DNA of 64,000 bases. It comes from Leifsonia sp. Root1293. GTDB taxonomy: Bacteria; Actinomycetota; Actinomycetes; Actinomycetales; Microbacteriaceae. Under the pieces are notes generated by a model, which was not told the origin of the DNA, searched no databases, and worked only from the letters and a program-made list of their open reading frames with translations. Below, one piece after another: positions 39,267 through 48,381 of this stretch. The stretch's first letter is position 1. Every line of letters begins with the position of its first letter. The stretch covers positions 977,898-1,041,897 of the forward strand of contig NZ_LMEH01000001.1 of the NCBI RefSeq assembly GCF_001425325.1. Direction: 5' to 3'. The translations under genes and the position numbers were made by a program.

Positions 39267-40658
39267 TCACCGAACGGAATCGACGCCGAGTACCGCGAGG
39301 AGGGCTCGAGCCTTGACCCGCGTCTCCTCCACCTCCTCGGACGGCACGGAGAGTGCAGTGATCCCCCCGCCGGAACCGACGGTGGCGGCATCCGGCGTCA
39401 GCACGATCGACCGGATGACCATGGCGAGGTCGATGGACCCGTCGACTCCGACGTAGCCGAAGGCACCGGAGTAGATGCCGCGGGGGCCGCCCTCGAGCCC
39501 GGCGAGGATGCGCATGGCGCTGATCTTGGGCGCCCCGGTCATCGAGCCCGCCGGGAAGCACGCCTCGACGGCGTCGATGCCGGTGAGTCCGGCCTCGAGT
39601 TCGGCCTCGACGGTGGACACCAGCTGATGCACCTGGGCGTAGCTCTCGACGGCGAGCAGGCTGGTGACCCGCACACTGCCGAGGGCCGCGATGCGCCCCA
39701 GGTCGTTGCGCATCAGGTCGACGATCATCAGGTTCTCGGCCTGCTCCTTGTCACTGGCCTCGAGTTCGGCCCGCAGGTCGATGTCCTCCACCAGGGAATG
39801 CCCGCGCGGCCGGGTGCCCTTGATCGGCTTCGTGACGATGCCACCGCTCCCGGAGACCTGGAGGAACTGCTCGGGCGACGAGCTCAGCAGCGCGAGATCG
39901 CCGAAGCGCAGGAGCCCGCCGTGGTGCGTCGGGCTCGCGGCGCGCAGTCGGCTGTAGGTCTCGAGCGGATCGAAACGTCCCTCGACGGTGATCGTGTTCG
40001 TGAGGCACAGCTGGTAGGCGTCGCCGCGGCGGATCGCCTGCTGGCAGTGCTCGATGAGTCGCTCGTAGGCAGCGGGGCCATGGCGCCAGCTGGCGGTGCT
40101 GCGACCACCGGCGGAGTGCTGCACAGGCCGCGACCCATCGGCAGTGGTGCCCGCGACGATCCTCCGCACGTGTTCGACCCATGCGGCGAAATCGGGACGG
40201 TCGGCCGCCGACTCCAGTGCGATGACCCTCACGACCCGCGCGCCGTGATCGAACTCGATGGCCCGATCGATGAACTGGAATGCTGCGTCAGGATGCGCAG
40301 ACTCCGGCAACTCCACTCCCGTCGTCTGCACACCGACTTCGTAACCGATCCAGCCGACCCAGCCGAGAGGGCGCCCATCGAGGGCTGACGGATGCGGGAC
40401 CGCCGCCCGGACCTCGGAACGGACCTCGCCGGAGAGCGATGCGGCGGCGCGAAGGCCGGACCGCAGGAAGGCGAAGACGTCGTCCCCGGGAGCGAAGATG
40501 CTCACCCCGTCGGGTGTCGACGGCGCTCCCATCCAACTCCGGCCGGACTCGGCGTCCCTGCCACCGTCGAGCCAGAACGAGTGACTCTCGGAGCCGAACA
40601 CCTCGGTGAACACCCGTTCCGGATCGCACCAGGCGTCGAACGCGATGATCCGGGGCAT
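39267..40658 (-). CDS. pabB: Aminodeoxychorismate synthase component I
   Basis: PabB makes 4-amino-4-deoxychorismate from chorismate with ammonia from a PabA partner, for folate synthesis. The 463-residue product has an N-terminal Anth_synt_I_N-type region and the chorismate-binding domain. It carries the KPIKGTRPRG motif, whose lysine distinguishes PabB from the PIAGTRPRG of TrpE, and PAGSMTGAPKISAM. TAGGCT ends six bases before the ATG at 40658, pointing to a leaderless transcript. No pabA or pabC is adjacent. Confidence 0.92.
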   Translation of the reverse strand: MPRIIAFDAWCDPERVFTEVFGSESHSFWLDGGRDAESGRSWMGAPSTPDGVSIFAPGDDVFAFLRSGLRAAASLSGEVRSEVRAAVPHPSALDGRPLGWVGWIGYEVGVQTTGVELPESAHPDAAFQFIDRAIEFDHGARVVRVIALESAADRPDFAAWVEHVRRIVAGTTADGSRPVQHSAGGRSTASWRHGPAAYERLIEHCQQAIRRGDAYQLCLTNTITVEGRFDPLETYSRLRAASPTHHGGLLRFGDLALLSSSPEQFLQVSGSGGIVTKPIKGTRPRGHSLVEDIDLRAELEASDKEQAENLMIVDLMRNDLGRIAALGSVRVTSLLAVESYAQVHQLVSTVEAELEAGLTGIDAVEACFPAGSMTGAPKISAMRILAGLEGGPRGIYSGAFGYVGVDGSIDLAMVIRSIVLTPDAATVGSGGGITALSVPSEEVEETRVKARALLAVLGVDSVR

Positions 40659-40685
40659 CCGCCCAGCCTAGAGCCCGGTGGCACA

Positions 40686-40724
40686 CGAGAGGCGGACCCC
40701 CGGGGGGGAGGGATCCGCCTCTCG
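40686..40724 (-). terminator. Hairpin downstream of the M28 peptidase gene
   Basis: CGAGAGGCGGA (40686-40696) is complementary to 40714-40724 with a G/C-rich 17-base loop. It lies between the peptidase stop and the pabB start. There is no T-run. Confidence 0.5.
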
Positions 40725-40741
40725 GCTCTCTCGGACGTCAC

Positions 40742-42298
40742 TCAGCGCATCGAGTGGCTTCCGCGCTTCTGCATGTGCTCCGTCACCTTGTCGAGGCCGT
40801 TGGCGCCCCAGCCATGGCCGTGCTTCCAGGTCTTGACCTTCGCGAAGGCCAGCGTCGCGTGGGCAGCGGCATCCGCCATCTGCTCGAAGACCACGGGGTC
40901 GACATTGTCGGTCGTGTCGCAGGCCTGGTGGTAGCAGGGGTCGTACGGCGCGCCGGCCGTTCCGCCGAACGTCGCGGCCTCTGCATCGGTCTTGATGCCC
41001 TCGGCACCGGTGAACAGTCCGCCAGCGGGGATGCCGTTCTCGATGAACGCGAAGTAGTCGCTGCGACCGTCGAACTCGGTGGGCGCCGTGGCCAGCTTCT
41101 TCATGCCGAAGTAGTCGGTGAAGACCTTCTCGATCTCTGCCGAACCCTCCGGACCGGCAGTGCCGAAGGCGTCGCCGTCGCCGTCGTAGACGAAGCGGAC
41201 GGCGTTCGGGGAGCCGACCATGTCGAAGTTCAGGTTCACCGCCGTGGCCGCGAGCTGCTTCTCGGACAACTGCGACACGTAGTAGTTCGACCCCTGCAGG
41301 CCGTCTTCCTCGCCGCTCCAGAACGCGAAGCGCACTCGGTTCTGCGGCTGGATGTGCAGGCGCTTCAGCTGGATCGCCGTCTCGAGGAGGGTCGCCGACC
41401 CGGTGCCGTTGTCATTGATGCCGGGGCCCTCGGCGACCGAATCGAGGTGGGCACCGACGACGACGGTCTCGGACGCGCGACCCGACGTGTCCGCGAGCAC
41501 GTTGAACGTCTTCGTCTGCTTCAGCGTCCCGTCGACGAATACCCGGGCAGCGGCTCCGGTGGTCGCCGCGATGGACTCGCCGATGGCGAAGCTCGTTCCC
41601 ACTGCGGGGATCGCTGCTGCCGTGCCGAGAGTTCCGGACAGGACGCCGGTGCGATCGTCGCCGGGAACATCGTTCCCCTGGTTGAAGATGATCGCCGCCG
41701 TCGCTCCAGCGGTCGCCGCGTTCGCGACCTTGTCGGCGAACGGGCAGGTCCCGCGCTGGAGCAGGGCGATCGCTCCCACGACGAAGCCCTCGAAGTCGGA
41801 GGCCTCGCATCCGCTCGTCGATGCACGGGCCCCGGTGAGGTTGAGGTCGACGGCGACCACGGGACCGGAGACGTCTCCCGACGCCGAGTAGCTCATCGCC
41901 GAGAACTCGTCGGCGGAGTATTCCGTGGGCGTCGGAGCCGTCAGCTCGAACGCGGATCCGTTCAGCACGAACTGCTCATAGCTGAAGTACTGTCTGCTCG
42001 TCTTGTAGCCGGCCTTTTCGAGCTGCTTCTCGACGTACGCGCCGGACGCCTTGTGACCCGCGGTACCCGCTGCCCGATTCCCGCCGTTCCTCGCGGCGAT
42101 CGACTCCAGCGCGTCAAGGTGACGGGTCAGGCCGTCGACGGTGATCGCCTTGCGCAGCGCGAGCGAGTTGAGCCTCTGCCAGCCGTCACCGCCCTGCGTG
42201 CCGGCCAGCGCCGGCGAGACTCCCGTCACGGCCAATGCGCCGCCGAGAATCATGCTCACGGCGATGGCGAGTCCGCGCTTCGTGTGCGTTCTGTTCAC
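40742..42298 (-). CDS. Secreted M28 aminopeptidase with PA domain
   Basis: The 518-residue protein has a classical signal peptide (KRGLAIAVSMILGGALAVTG, cleavage near SPALA). It has an M28 zinc-peptidase core interrupted by a protease-associated domain (residues about 135-250). The dinuclear zinc ligands are visible: H and D in VVGAHLDSVAEGPGINDNG, the EE pair in WSGEEDGL, D in NLNFDMVGSPN and H in PCYHQACDTTDN. Relatives from actinomycetes release N-terminal leucine or other amino acids from peptides. The GTG start has AAGGAG five bases upstream. Expected location is extracellular. Confidence 0.93.
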   Translation of the reverse strand: MNRTHTKRGLAIAVSMILGGALAVTGVSPALAGTQGGDGWQRLNSLALRKAITVDGLTRHLDALESIAARNGGNRAAGTAGHKASGAYVEKQLEKAGYKTSRQYFSYEQFVLNGSAFELTAPTPTEYSADEFSAMSYSASGDVSGPVVAVDLNLTGARASTSGCEASDFEGFVVGAIALLQRGTCPFADKVANAATAGATAAIIFNQGNDVPGDDRTGVLSGTLGTAAAIPAVGTSFAIGESIAATTGAAARVFVDGTLKQTKTFNVLADTSGRASETVVVGAHLDSVAEGPGINDNGTGSATLLETAIQLKRLHIQPQNRVRFAFWSGEEDGLQGSNYYVSQLSEKQLAATAVNLNFDMVGSPNAVRFVYDGDGDAFGTAGPEGSAEIEKVFTDYFGMKKLATAPTEFDGRSDYFAFIENGIPAGGLFTGAEGIKTDAEAATFGGTAGAPYDPCYHQACDTTDNVDPVVFEQMADAAAHATLAFAKVKTWKHGHGWGANGLDKVTEHMQKRGSHSMR

Positions 42299-42374
42299 TG
42301 GTGCTCCTTCTGGGGAGTTCGAGTGGAATCCGTTCCGCCGACACTGGTGGCGCCGACGTCTCCATCGAACTTAG

Positions 42375-42386
42375 CCCCGATCGGGG
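42375..42386. promoter_or_regulatory. 12-bp palindrome in the M28 peptidase promoter region
   Basis: CCCCGATCGGGG is a perfect palindrome that directly precedes a TAAGTT box (reading toward the peptidase gene) and would lie between -35 and -10. Its symmetry and placement suggest a repressor site. Confidence 0.3.
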
Positions 42387-42425
42387 GACATGAGGGTGTG
42401 AATCTTCTCATCCGAGCGCTCGCCC

Positions 42426-44093
42426 TCAGGCCGGAATGCGTCCGTCCACGAGCGTCACCGTGCGATCGACGAGGTCGGCCGGCACAGCGCCGTGCGAGAT
42501 GAGAATGACGGTACGCCCGTCGCTCGACGCCGCGGCCAGCAGGTCGCGCAGCACCTCATCGGCGCGGTCGGCGTCGACGTTGGCCGTCGGCTCGTCGAGC
42601 ACGAGAACCGGGAAGTCGGCCAGCAGGGCGCGTGCGAGGGCGATGCGCTGCGCCTGTCCACCGGATACGCGCGACCCGTGCTCGCCGAGGGCCGTGGCCA
42701 GCCCGCTGCGGGAGGCCGCCCAGTCGGCGAGACCGACGCGAGAGAGCACGGCCGTGAGCTCGGCGTCTGTCGCCGTCTCCCGCGCGAAGACGAGATTGTC
42801 GCGAAGCGTCGCGTCGAAGATCCACGGCTGCTGCTCGCACAATCCGATCACGGTACGGATGCCGTCCTGCTGCAGCCGGTTCGCCTCGACCCCGCCCAGC
42901 GTGTACGAGCCCTCGTAGTCGAGCAGCCGCACGAGGGCATGCGCGAGCGTCGTCTTTCCGGCGCCACTGCCGCCGCGCACAAGCAACCGTTCGCCCGGAC
43001 GCACCACGAGGTCGAGCGGCCCCACGGAACCGCCGCCGTCCGGCCAGTGCGCGGCGAGCCCGCGCAGGCTGATGGTGACGTCGGTTCCGGGGACCACCGC
43101 GCGAGCACCGGTGTCGTCGACCGGCAGCTCACGGGGCGCGATCTCCGGCACGGCCGACGCCACCCTCTCGGCACTGGAACGGACCGACCGCCACGCCCCG
43201 ACGGCGGCGGGGAGCATCGAGCAGACCTCGAAGACGGCGAGGGGCACCAGCACGATGACCGCCAGCTCCGGACCCTCGAGGCTTCCGGTGCGCAGGGCGG
43301 GAACGGCGATGAGCACACCGGCCAGGGTCGCAGCCCCGGCGGCGAGCGACACCACCGCTGAGGAGAGTCCGGCCCCGACCGCCGCCCGGGTCTCCGCCCG
43401 ACGGAGGGCAACATCCGCTGCCGACACCCTCTGGAGGCTCGCATCGACAGCGCCATAGGCGATGAGGGTGTCGAGTGCAGACAACAGGTCGACGAGCGCC
43501 GCGTTCACAGCTCCTCGACGGGGAGCTATGGCCGCATCGGCGCGGGACGAGACCGCGGAGTGCAGCACGGTGCCCGCGATGAAGGCCACAGCGAGGCAGC
43601 AGGCGAGAGCCACGGCGGCTGCAGAGCTGATGGTCCACAGGAATGCCACGCTGCCGAGCGCCGTCACCGCGGCCACGAGGGCCGGCTGCAGCACCCGCAG
43701 CGGCAGGTTCTGCAGCTCGTCGACATCGCGGGAGAACCTCGTGAGCAGGTCGCCGCGCCCGATCGCCTTCATGCCGTCCGGCGCGAGCGGAACCAGACGC
43801 TCCAGCAGCTCCACCCGCAATCGGGTGAGTTGCCGGAGTGCGGCATCGTGGGTGACGAGCCGCTCGAGATAGCGGAACGCTCCTCGCGCGATGGCGAAGG
43901 CTCGCACGCCGACGACGGCGAGCGAGATGTAGACGATCGACGGCTGCTCGGCAGCACGCGCGATGAGCCAGGCGGAGCACGCGAGGAGGGCGACGGCCGA
44001 CCCGGCGCTCAGAGCTCCCACGAGAACGCCGGGGACGAATCGTCGCGCCGGCGGCTGCGCCGACTGCAGCACGGCGCGAGTGCGCTCAGACAC
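42426..44093 (-). CDS. cydC: ABC transporter CydC (thiol reductant exporter subunit)
   Basis: CydC pairs with CydD to export glutathione/cysteine-type thiols and is needed to assemble cytochrome bd. The 555-residue half-transporter has six membrane helices in its N-terminal half and an ABC domain with RGGSGAGKTTLAHA, the signature VSGGQAQR and Walker B VLVLDEPTANVD. It starts at GTG 44093, overlapping cydD by eight bases; the frame up to 44120 is inside cydD. It is the last gene of cydABDC. Confidence 0.93.
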   Translation of the reverse strand: MSERTRAVLQSAQPPARRFVPGVLVGALSAGSAVALLACSAWLIARAAEQPSIVYISLAVVGVRAFAIARGAFRYLERLVTHDAALRQLTRLRVELLERLVPLAPDGMKAIGRGDLLTRFSRDVDELQNLPLRVLQPALVAAVTALGSVAFLWTISSAAAVALACCLAVAFIAGTVLHSAVSSRADAAIAPRRGAVNAALVDLLSALDTLIAYGAVDASLQRVSAADVALRRAETRAAVGAGLSSAVVSLAAGAATLAGVLIAVPALRTGSLEGPELAVIVLVPLAVFEVCSMLPAAVGAWRSVRSSAERVASAVPEIAPRELPVDDTGARAVVPGTDVTISLRGLAAHWPDGGGSVGPLDLVVRPGERLLVRGGSGAGKTTLAHALVRLLDYEGSYTLGGVEANRLQQDGIRTVIGLCEQQPWIFDATLRDNLVFARETATDAELTAVLSRVGLADWAASRSGLATALGEHGSRVSGGQAQRIALARALLADFPVLVLDEPTANVDADRADEVLRDLLAAASSDGRTVILISHGAVPADLVDRTVTLVDGRIPA

Positions 44094-45783
44094 GCACGAC
44101 CTCCTCGAGCCTGATGACATCGTCGGCGGCCGCGATGACGGCTGGCCGGTGGGTCACGACGATGACGATGGCACCGGATGCCGCAGCAGAGCGCAGCTGC
44201 TCGATGACGCTCTGCTCGCTGGCCGCATCGAGCGCCGACGACGGCTCGTCGAGCAGCAGGATGGGGCATCCGCGACCCTCGGCACGATAGAGCGCCCGCG
44301 CGATGGCGACCCGTTGCGCCTGCCCGCCAGACAGGCCGGCTCCCCCGACGCCCAATCCTGTGGATGGATCGACGTCGTGCAGGCCGACACGAACCAGGGT
44401 CGACGCGACACGGTCGTGGTCTGGAGCGGAGTCGCCCAATGCGACGTTGGCCGCGACGGTGCCGGACACCAGACCCGGCTGCTGGCCGGACCACGCGACA
44501 TCGGCGCGTTCGATCGGGCGACCGTCGAGAAGAATGCCGCCATTCCGACTGCCGGCGCGGATCGGCCCGTCGAGTCCGGCGATGGCGGTGAGCAGAGTCG
44601 ACTTGCCGGCACCGCTCGGGCCGGTGACCGCGGTGACCGTGCCTCCGGCGAACTCGGCGGTGAAGCCGTCGAGAACTCTCACTCCGTCATGCTCGACGCT
44701 CAGTCCGACGATCTCGAGAGTCGGGCGTGCATCGAGGCCTGCAGGAGATGCCGCGTTGACGGCCGCTTCCGCACGCGAGGACCGGCTCGATGCCACTGGC
44801 CCGGACGAGGCCGGAACAGCGGACGCCTCGTCGGCGTCATCGAGGATGCCCAGCACGTCGTCCGCCGCCGCCAGCCCGTCTGCTGCGGCATGGAACTGCA
44901 CGCCGACTCCGCGGACGGGCAGGAATGCTTCCGGAGCGAGCAGGAGGACGAAGAGCCCGACGGAGAGCGGCATGGCGCCGTCCAGCAGACGCAGCCCGAT
45001 CTGCACGGCCACGATGGCGACGGAGAGGCTCGCCGCGAGCTCGAGCACGAAGCCACTGAGGAAGGAGATGCGGAGCACCGACATGGTGTCGCGTCTGTAC
45101 TCGTCGGTCACTGCGGCGATGCGGGCCGCCTGCCGGTGCTGCCGACCGAAGATCTTGAGCGTGCCGAGACCACCGACCACATCGAGGAAAGCGGCCGAGA
45201 GCAGCTGCAGCCGCGACCAGGAGCGCTTCTGCGCGGCTTGCGTCGCCCAACCGATGAGGATCATGAAGACGGGGATGAGCGGGAGCGTGATGATCACGAT
45301 GATCCCGCTCAGCGGGTCCTGCACGAGCATCACCAGAACAAGGACGGGCGTGGCGATCACCGTGAGGATGAGCTGCGGCACGTACTTGCCGAAGTAGGCG
45401 TCGAGGGCGTCGAGCCCCATACCGAGCACCGTCGCCAGTGCTGCCGTGCCGCGTGCGGCGGCCCAACCCGGCCCGAGGCGGACCGCGGCGTCGACGGCCT
45501 GCGCGCGCAACTCGCCCTTCACTCGCGACGAGGCCGCAGCCGCAGCGGCATCCGTCGCCCAGATGCAGGTTCCGCGGACGACGACCGCCACGGCCAGGGC
45601 GGCGAGAAGCGGCGCGAGCTCGTCGAGCGCCGCTCCGTCGATGGCCCTGGAGACGGCCTGGGCCGTGCTCCAGGCGAACACGATCACCGCGAGGGTCTGC
45701 ACGAACCCGATCGCGCCCCCACCCAGAAGGAAGAGGCGGGCGCCCGCGGCTCGGCGGAGCAGTCGTGGATCGAGCGGTTTCAC
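44086..45783 (-). CDS. cydD: ABC transporter CydD (thiol reductant exporter subunit)
   Basis: This 565-residue half-transporter partners CydC. It has six membrane helices, the VTGPSGAGKSTLLTA P-loop, [15 protein letters not shown] signature and ILLLDEPSSALD Walker B. An alanine/serine-rich linker (about 320-350) joins membrane and ATPase parts. The start is GTG at 45783, overlapping the stop of a 27-codon ORF (GTGA) that itself overlaps cydB. This continuous coupling suggests fixed stoichiometry of oxidase and assembly transporter. Confidence 0.93.
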   Translation of the reverse strand: MKPLDPRLLRRAAGARLFLLGGGAIGFVQTLAVIVFAWSTAQAVSRAIDGAALDELAPLLAALAVAVVVRGTCIWATDAAAAAASSRVKGELRAQAVDAAVRLGPGWAAARGTAALATVLGMGLDALDAYFGKYVPQLILTVIATPVLVLVMLVQDPLSGIIVIITLPLIPVFMILIGWATQAAQKRSWSRLQLLSAAFLDVVGGLGTLKIFGRQHRQAARIAAVTDEYRRDTMSVLRISFLSGFVLELAASLSVAIVAVQIGLRLLDGAMPLSVGLFVLLLAPEAFLPVRGVGVQFHAAADGLAAADDVLGILDDADEASAVPASSGPVASSRSSRAEAAVNAASPAGLDARPTLEIVGLSVEHDGVRVLDGFTAEFAGGTVTAVTGPSGAGKSTLLTAIAGLDGPIRAGSRNGGILLDGRPIERADVAWSGQQPGLVSGTVAANVALGDSAPDHDRVASTLVRVGLHDVDPSTGLGVGGAGLSGGQAQRVAIARALYRAEGRGCPILLLDEPSSALDAASEQSVIEQLRSAAASGAIVIVVTHRPAVIAAADDVIRLEEVVRV

Positions 45784-45863
45784 GCGAGCGTGCGTGTTGG
45801 TTCGGTCACGGTTATCAACGGTAGCGGGTGGCGCACCGCCGCCGGCGCGTCGGCACCGGGCAT
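45780..45863 (-). CDS. 27-residue ORF coupled between cydB and cydD
   Basis: The ORF reads MPGADAPAAVRHPLPLI then TVTEPTRTLA. Its ATG shares one base with the cydB stop (TGATG), and its stop overlaps the cydD GTG (GTGA). Thus ribosomes could pass from cydB to cydD with no gap. There is no membrane helix, so it does not resemble CydX, the small third subunit of the enterobacterial enzyme. It may encode a functional microprotein, or serve only as a translational bridge across 79 bases. Confidence 0.45.
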   Translation of the reverse strand: MPGADAPAAVRHPLPLITVTEPTRTLA

Positions 45864-46870
45864 CAGTGCTGCGCCGCCTCGACGTGCGCTCTCGTCACGC
45901 GCTTGCGGAAGATCCAGTAGGTCCAGCCCTGGTAGGCCAGGATCAGCGGCAGGAACACCAGCGCCGTCCAGCTCATCACCGTGAGCGTGTAGCTCGAGCT
46001 CGACGCGTTCGCGATCGTGAGGCTGTTGGCCGGGTCGTTCGATGCCGGCATCACTTCGGGGAACAGCGCCGTGAAGAGGGCGAGTACGGCGAAGGCGATG
46101 GTGGCCGCGCCGAGGGCGAACGACCAGCCTTCCGATCCGGCGCGGTTGAGGTACCACGAGCCGATCAGCGACACGGCGGCGAGGGCTGCGAGCACCAGGT
46201 ACATGAAGGCGAACTCCGCGATGAACGCCGTCCAGACCAGGAACAGCGCGGCGACGACGATCGTGACGAGCCCCGAGCGCACTGCGAGGTTCCGGGCCCG
46301 CATCCGCATCTCGTCCGTCGTCTTCAGCGAGACGAAGACGACGCCGTGGGTGAAGAACAGCAGCAGCGTCGTGAGGCCGCCGAGGAGGGCGTACGGGTTC
46401 AGCAGGTCGATCAGGGTGCCGGTGTAGTTGTGGCCAGCGTCGAGCGGAACGCCCTGGACGATGTTGGCGAACGCGACACCCCAGAGCAGGGCCGGAACCG
46501 CGGAGCCGACGATGATCATGCCGTCGAACCACGCCTTCCACTGCGACTCGGGGCGCTGGTGCCGATACTCGAAGGACACCCCGCGCACGATCAGGGCCAG
46601 CAGGATGAGGAGCAGGGCGAGGTAGAACCCGCTGAAGAGTGTCGCGTACCACTCGGGGAAGGCTGCGAACAGGCAGGCGCCGGCCACGATGAGCCAGGTC
46701 TCGTTGAGATCCCAGACCGGGCCGATCGTGTTGATGAGCACTCGGCGGTCGGCCTCGTCCCTGCCGAGGAACGGCAGCGACATGCCGACGCCGAAGTCGA
46801 AGCCGTCGAGTACGAAGTAGCCGATGAACAGACCGGCGATGATCCAGAACCAGAGGGTGGGCAGATCCAT
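45863..46870 (-). CDS. cydB: Cytochrome bd ubiquinol/menaquinol oxidase subunit II
   Basis: CydB is the second large subunit of the bd-type terminal oxidase. The 335-residue protein has eight to nine membrane helices, with the conserved FWIIAGLFIGYFVLDGFDFG opening and the DLNETWLIVAGACLFAAFPEWYA segment written here in parts (DLNETWLIVAG, FAAFPEWYA). It lies nine bases downstream of cydA and is the middle of cydABDC. Confidence 0.95.
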   Translation of the reverse strand: MDLPTLWFWIIAGLFIGYFVLDGFDFGVGMSLPFLGRDEADRRVLINTIGPVWDLNETWLIVAGACLFAAFPEWYATLFSGFYLALLLILLALIVRGVSFEYRHQRPESQWKAWFDGMIIVGSAVPALLWGVAFANIVQGVPLDAGHNYTGTLIDLLNPYALLGGLTTLLLFFTHGVVFVSLKTTDEMRMRARNLAVRSGLVTIVVAALFLVWTAFIAEFAFMYLVLAALAAVSLIGSWYLNRAGSEGWSFALGAATIAFAVLALFTALFPEVMPASNDPANSLTIANASSSSYTLTVMSWTALVFLPLILAYQGWTYWIFRKRVTRAHVEAAQH

Positions 46871-46879
46871 CGGAGTCTC

Positions 46880-48292
46880 CTAGTAGACCGTCGTGAGCGG
46901 TCTGATCTCGCCGCTCTCGGCATCGGGTTCCGGCGCGGGAGCCGGACCCTTCTGGGCGGCGCGCTTGATGAGCTTGAACTCGACCACCGCGAGGATGCCG
47001 TAGATCAGCGTGAAGGCGATGAGGGAGATGAGCACCTCGACTCCGGTGACGTTGGGCGAGACGGCGTCCTGGGTCTTCAGCAGGCTGAAGACGATCCAGG
47101 GCTGCCTGCCCATCTCGGTGAAGATCCAGCCCATGATCATCGCTGCGAGTGACAGCGGGAACGACCAGATGGCCGCGCGCCATACCCACGTGTTCTTCGG
47201 CATCCGTCCCCTGCGGGTGAGCCAGAGGCCGACGACCGCGACGAGGATGTGCAGCATGCCGAGGCCGATCATCCAGCGGAACGCCCAGTAGGTGATCCAG
47301 ATGACGGGGGTGTAGTCGCCGGGACCGTAGAGCTGCGTGTACTGGGCCTGCAGGTCGTTGATGCCCTCCACGGTGCCGGTGAGGGTGTGCGTCGACAGGA
47401 ACGACAGCAGGTACGGAATGCGTATCGAGAACAGCTCGCTGCTGCCGTCCGGCGTCCCCCACGTGAAGACTGAGAAGGAGGCATCGGCCCCCGTCGCCGT
47501 GTCGTAGAGAGCCTCGGCCGCTGCCATCTTCATGGGCTGCGTCTCCACCATGGCGAGGCCCAGCTGATCGCCCGACAGCGTCGTGAGGATGCCGGAGGCC
47601 ACCATCATCCAGAGCCCGAACTTGAGAGCCGGACGCATGGTGACGAGGTGCTGATTGCGGGCCAGATGCCAGGCCGCCACGGTGATGATGAGGCCGGCAG
47701 CCACCATGAAGGACGCGAAGATCGTGTGCGGGAAGGCGGCCAGGGCGACCTTGTTCGTGAGCAGTGCCCAGATGTCGGTGAGCTCCGCACGGCCACGCGC
47801 CTCGTTGAGCTGGTATCCGACGGGATTCTGCATGAAGGCGTTCGCGGCGATGATGAAGTACGCCGACAGGATGCTGCCGATGCTGGTCGCCCAGATGGTG
47901 GCCAGGTGAGCACGCCGCGGCAGCTTGTCCCAGCCGAAGATCCAGAGTCCGATGAACGTCGCCTCGAGGAAGAAGGCGAGCAGCCCCTCGAGGGCGAGCG
48001 GGGCGCCGAAGACGTCGCCGACGAAGCGCGAGTAGGTCGACCAGTTCATGCCGAACTGGAACTCCTGCACGATGCCCGTCACCACGCCCATGGCGAAGTT
48101 GATGAGGAAGAGACTGCCGAAGAACCTGGTGAGCTGCAGGTAGTGCACCTTGCCCGTGCGATACCACGCGGTCTGGTAGACCGCCGCTGTCAGGCTCATT
48201 CCGATCGTGATGGGCACGAACAGGAAGTGGTAGATCGTCGTCAGACCGAACTGCCAGCGCGACAGCAGCAGCGGATCCAGCCAGTCGTTCAC
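46880..48292 (-). CDS. cydA: Cytochrome bd ubiquinol/menaquinol oxidase subunit I
   Basis: CydA binds all three hemes and the quinol, reducing oxygen to water at low oxygen tension. The 470-residue product has the N-terminal heme ligand in LTTIYHFLFVP, a short Q-loop of the type seen in Gram-positive oxidases, and the conserved EMGRQPWIVF motif. The GTG start at 48292 is preceded by GAGGGGAG. Immediately upstream are two CTAC-N5-GTAG dyads shared with the divergent BlaI-type regulator gene, so the cluster may be controlled by that repressor. Confidence 0.95.
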   Translation of the reverse strand: MNDWLDPLLLSRWQFGLTTIYHFLFVPITIGMSLTAAVYQTAWYRTGKVHYLQLTRFFGSLFLINFAMGVVTGIVQEFQFGMNWSTYSRFVGDVFGAPLALEGLLAFFLEATFIGLWIFGWDKLPRRAHLATIWATSIGSILSAYFIIAANAFMQNPVGYQLNEARGRAELTDIWALLTNKVALAAFPHTIFASFMVAAGLIITVAAWHLARNQHLVTMRPALKFGLWMMVASGILTTLSGDQLGLAMVETQPMKMAAAEALYDTATGADASFSVFTWGTPDGSSELFSIRIPYLLSFLSTHTLTGTVEGINDLQAQYTQLYGPGDYTPVIWITYWAFRWMIGLGMLHILVAVVGLWLTRRGRMPKNTWVWRAAIWSFPLSLAAMIMGWIFTEMGRQPWIVFSLLKTQDAVSPNVTGVEVLISLIAFTLIYGILAVVEFKLIKRAAQKGPAPAPEPDAESGEIRPLTTVY

Positions 48293-48310
48293 GGGTGCTC
48301 CCCTCGATGA

Positions 48311-48329
48311 TTTCTACACGGCGTAGAAA
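48311..48329. promoter_or_regulatory. BlaI-type operator 1 (cydA side)
   Basis: TTTCTACACGGCGTAGAAA is a dyad with perfect seven-base arms around five bases. On the cydA strand it contains TAGAAA, a possible -10 box, 18 bases from the cydA start codon. The same CTAC-N5-GTAG core recurs in operator 2. Confidence 0.7.
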
Positions 48330-48334
48330 CCAAC

Positions 48335-48351
48335 TTCTACAGAGCGTAGAA
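48335..48351. promoter_or_regulatory. BlaI-type operator 2 (blaI side)
   Basis: TTCTACAGAGCGTAGAA repeats the operator 1 core, with centres 23 bases apart, about two helical turns. It overlaps the predicted -35 region of the BlaI-type gene, whose -10 box is TATCCT at 48370-48375. Confidence 0.7.
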
Positions 48352-48381
48352 CACTTTGCCGCGAAACGGTATCCTGAACGT

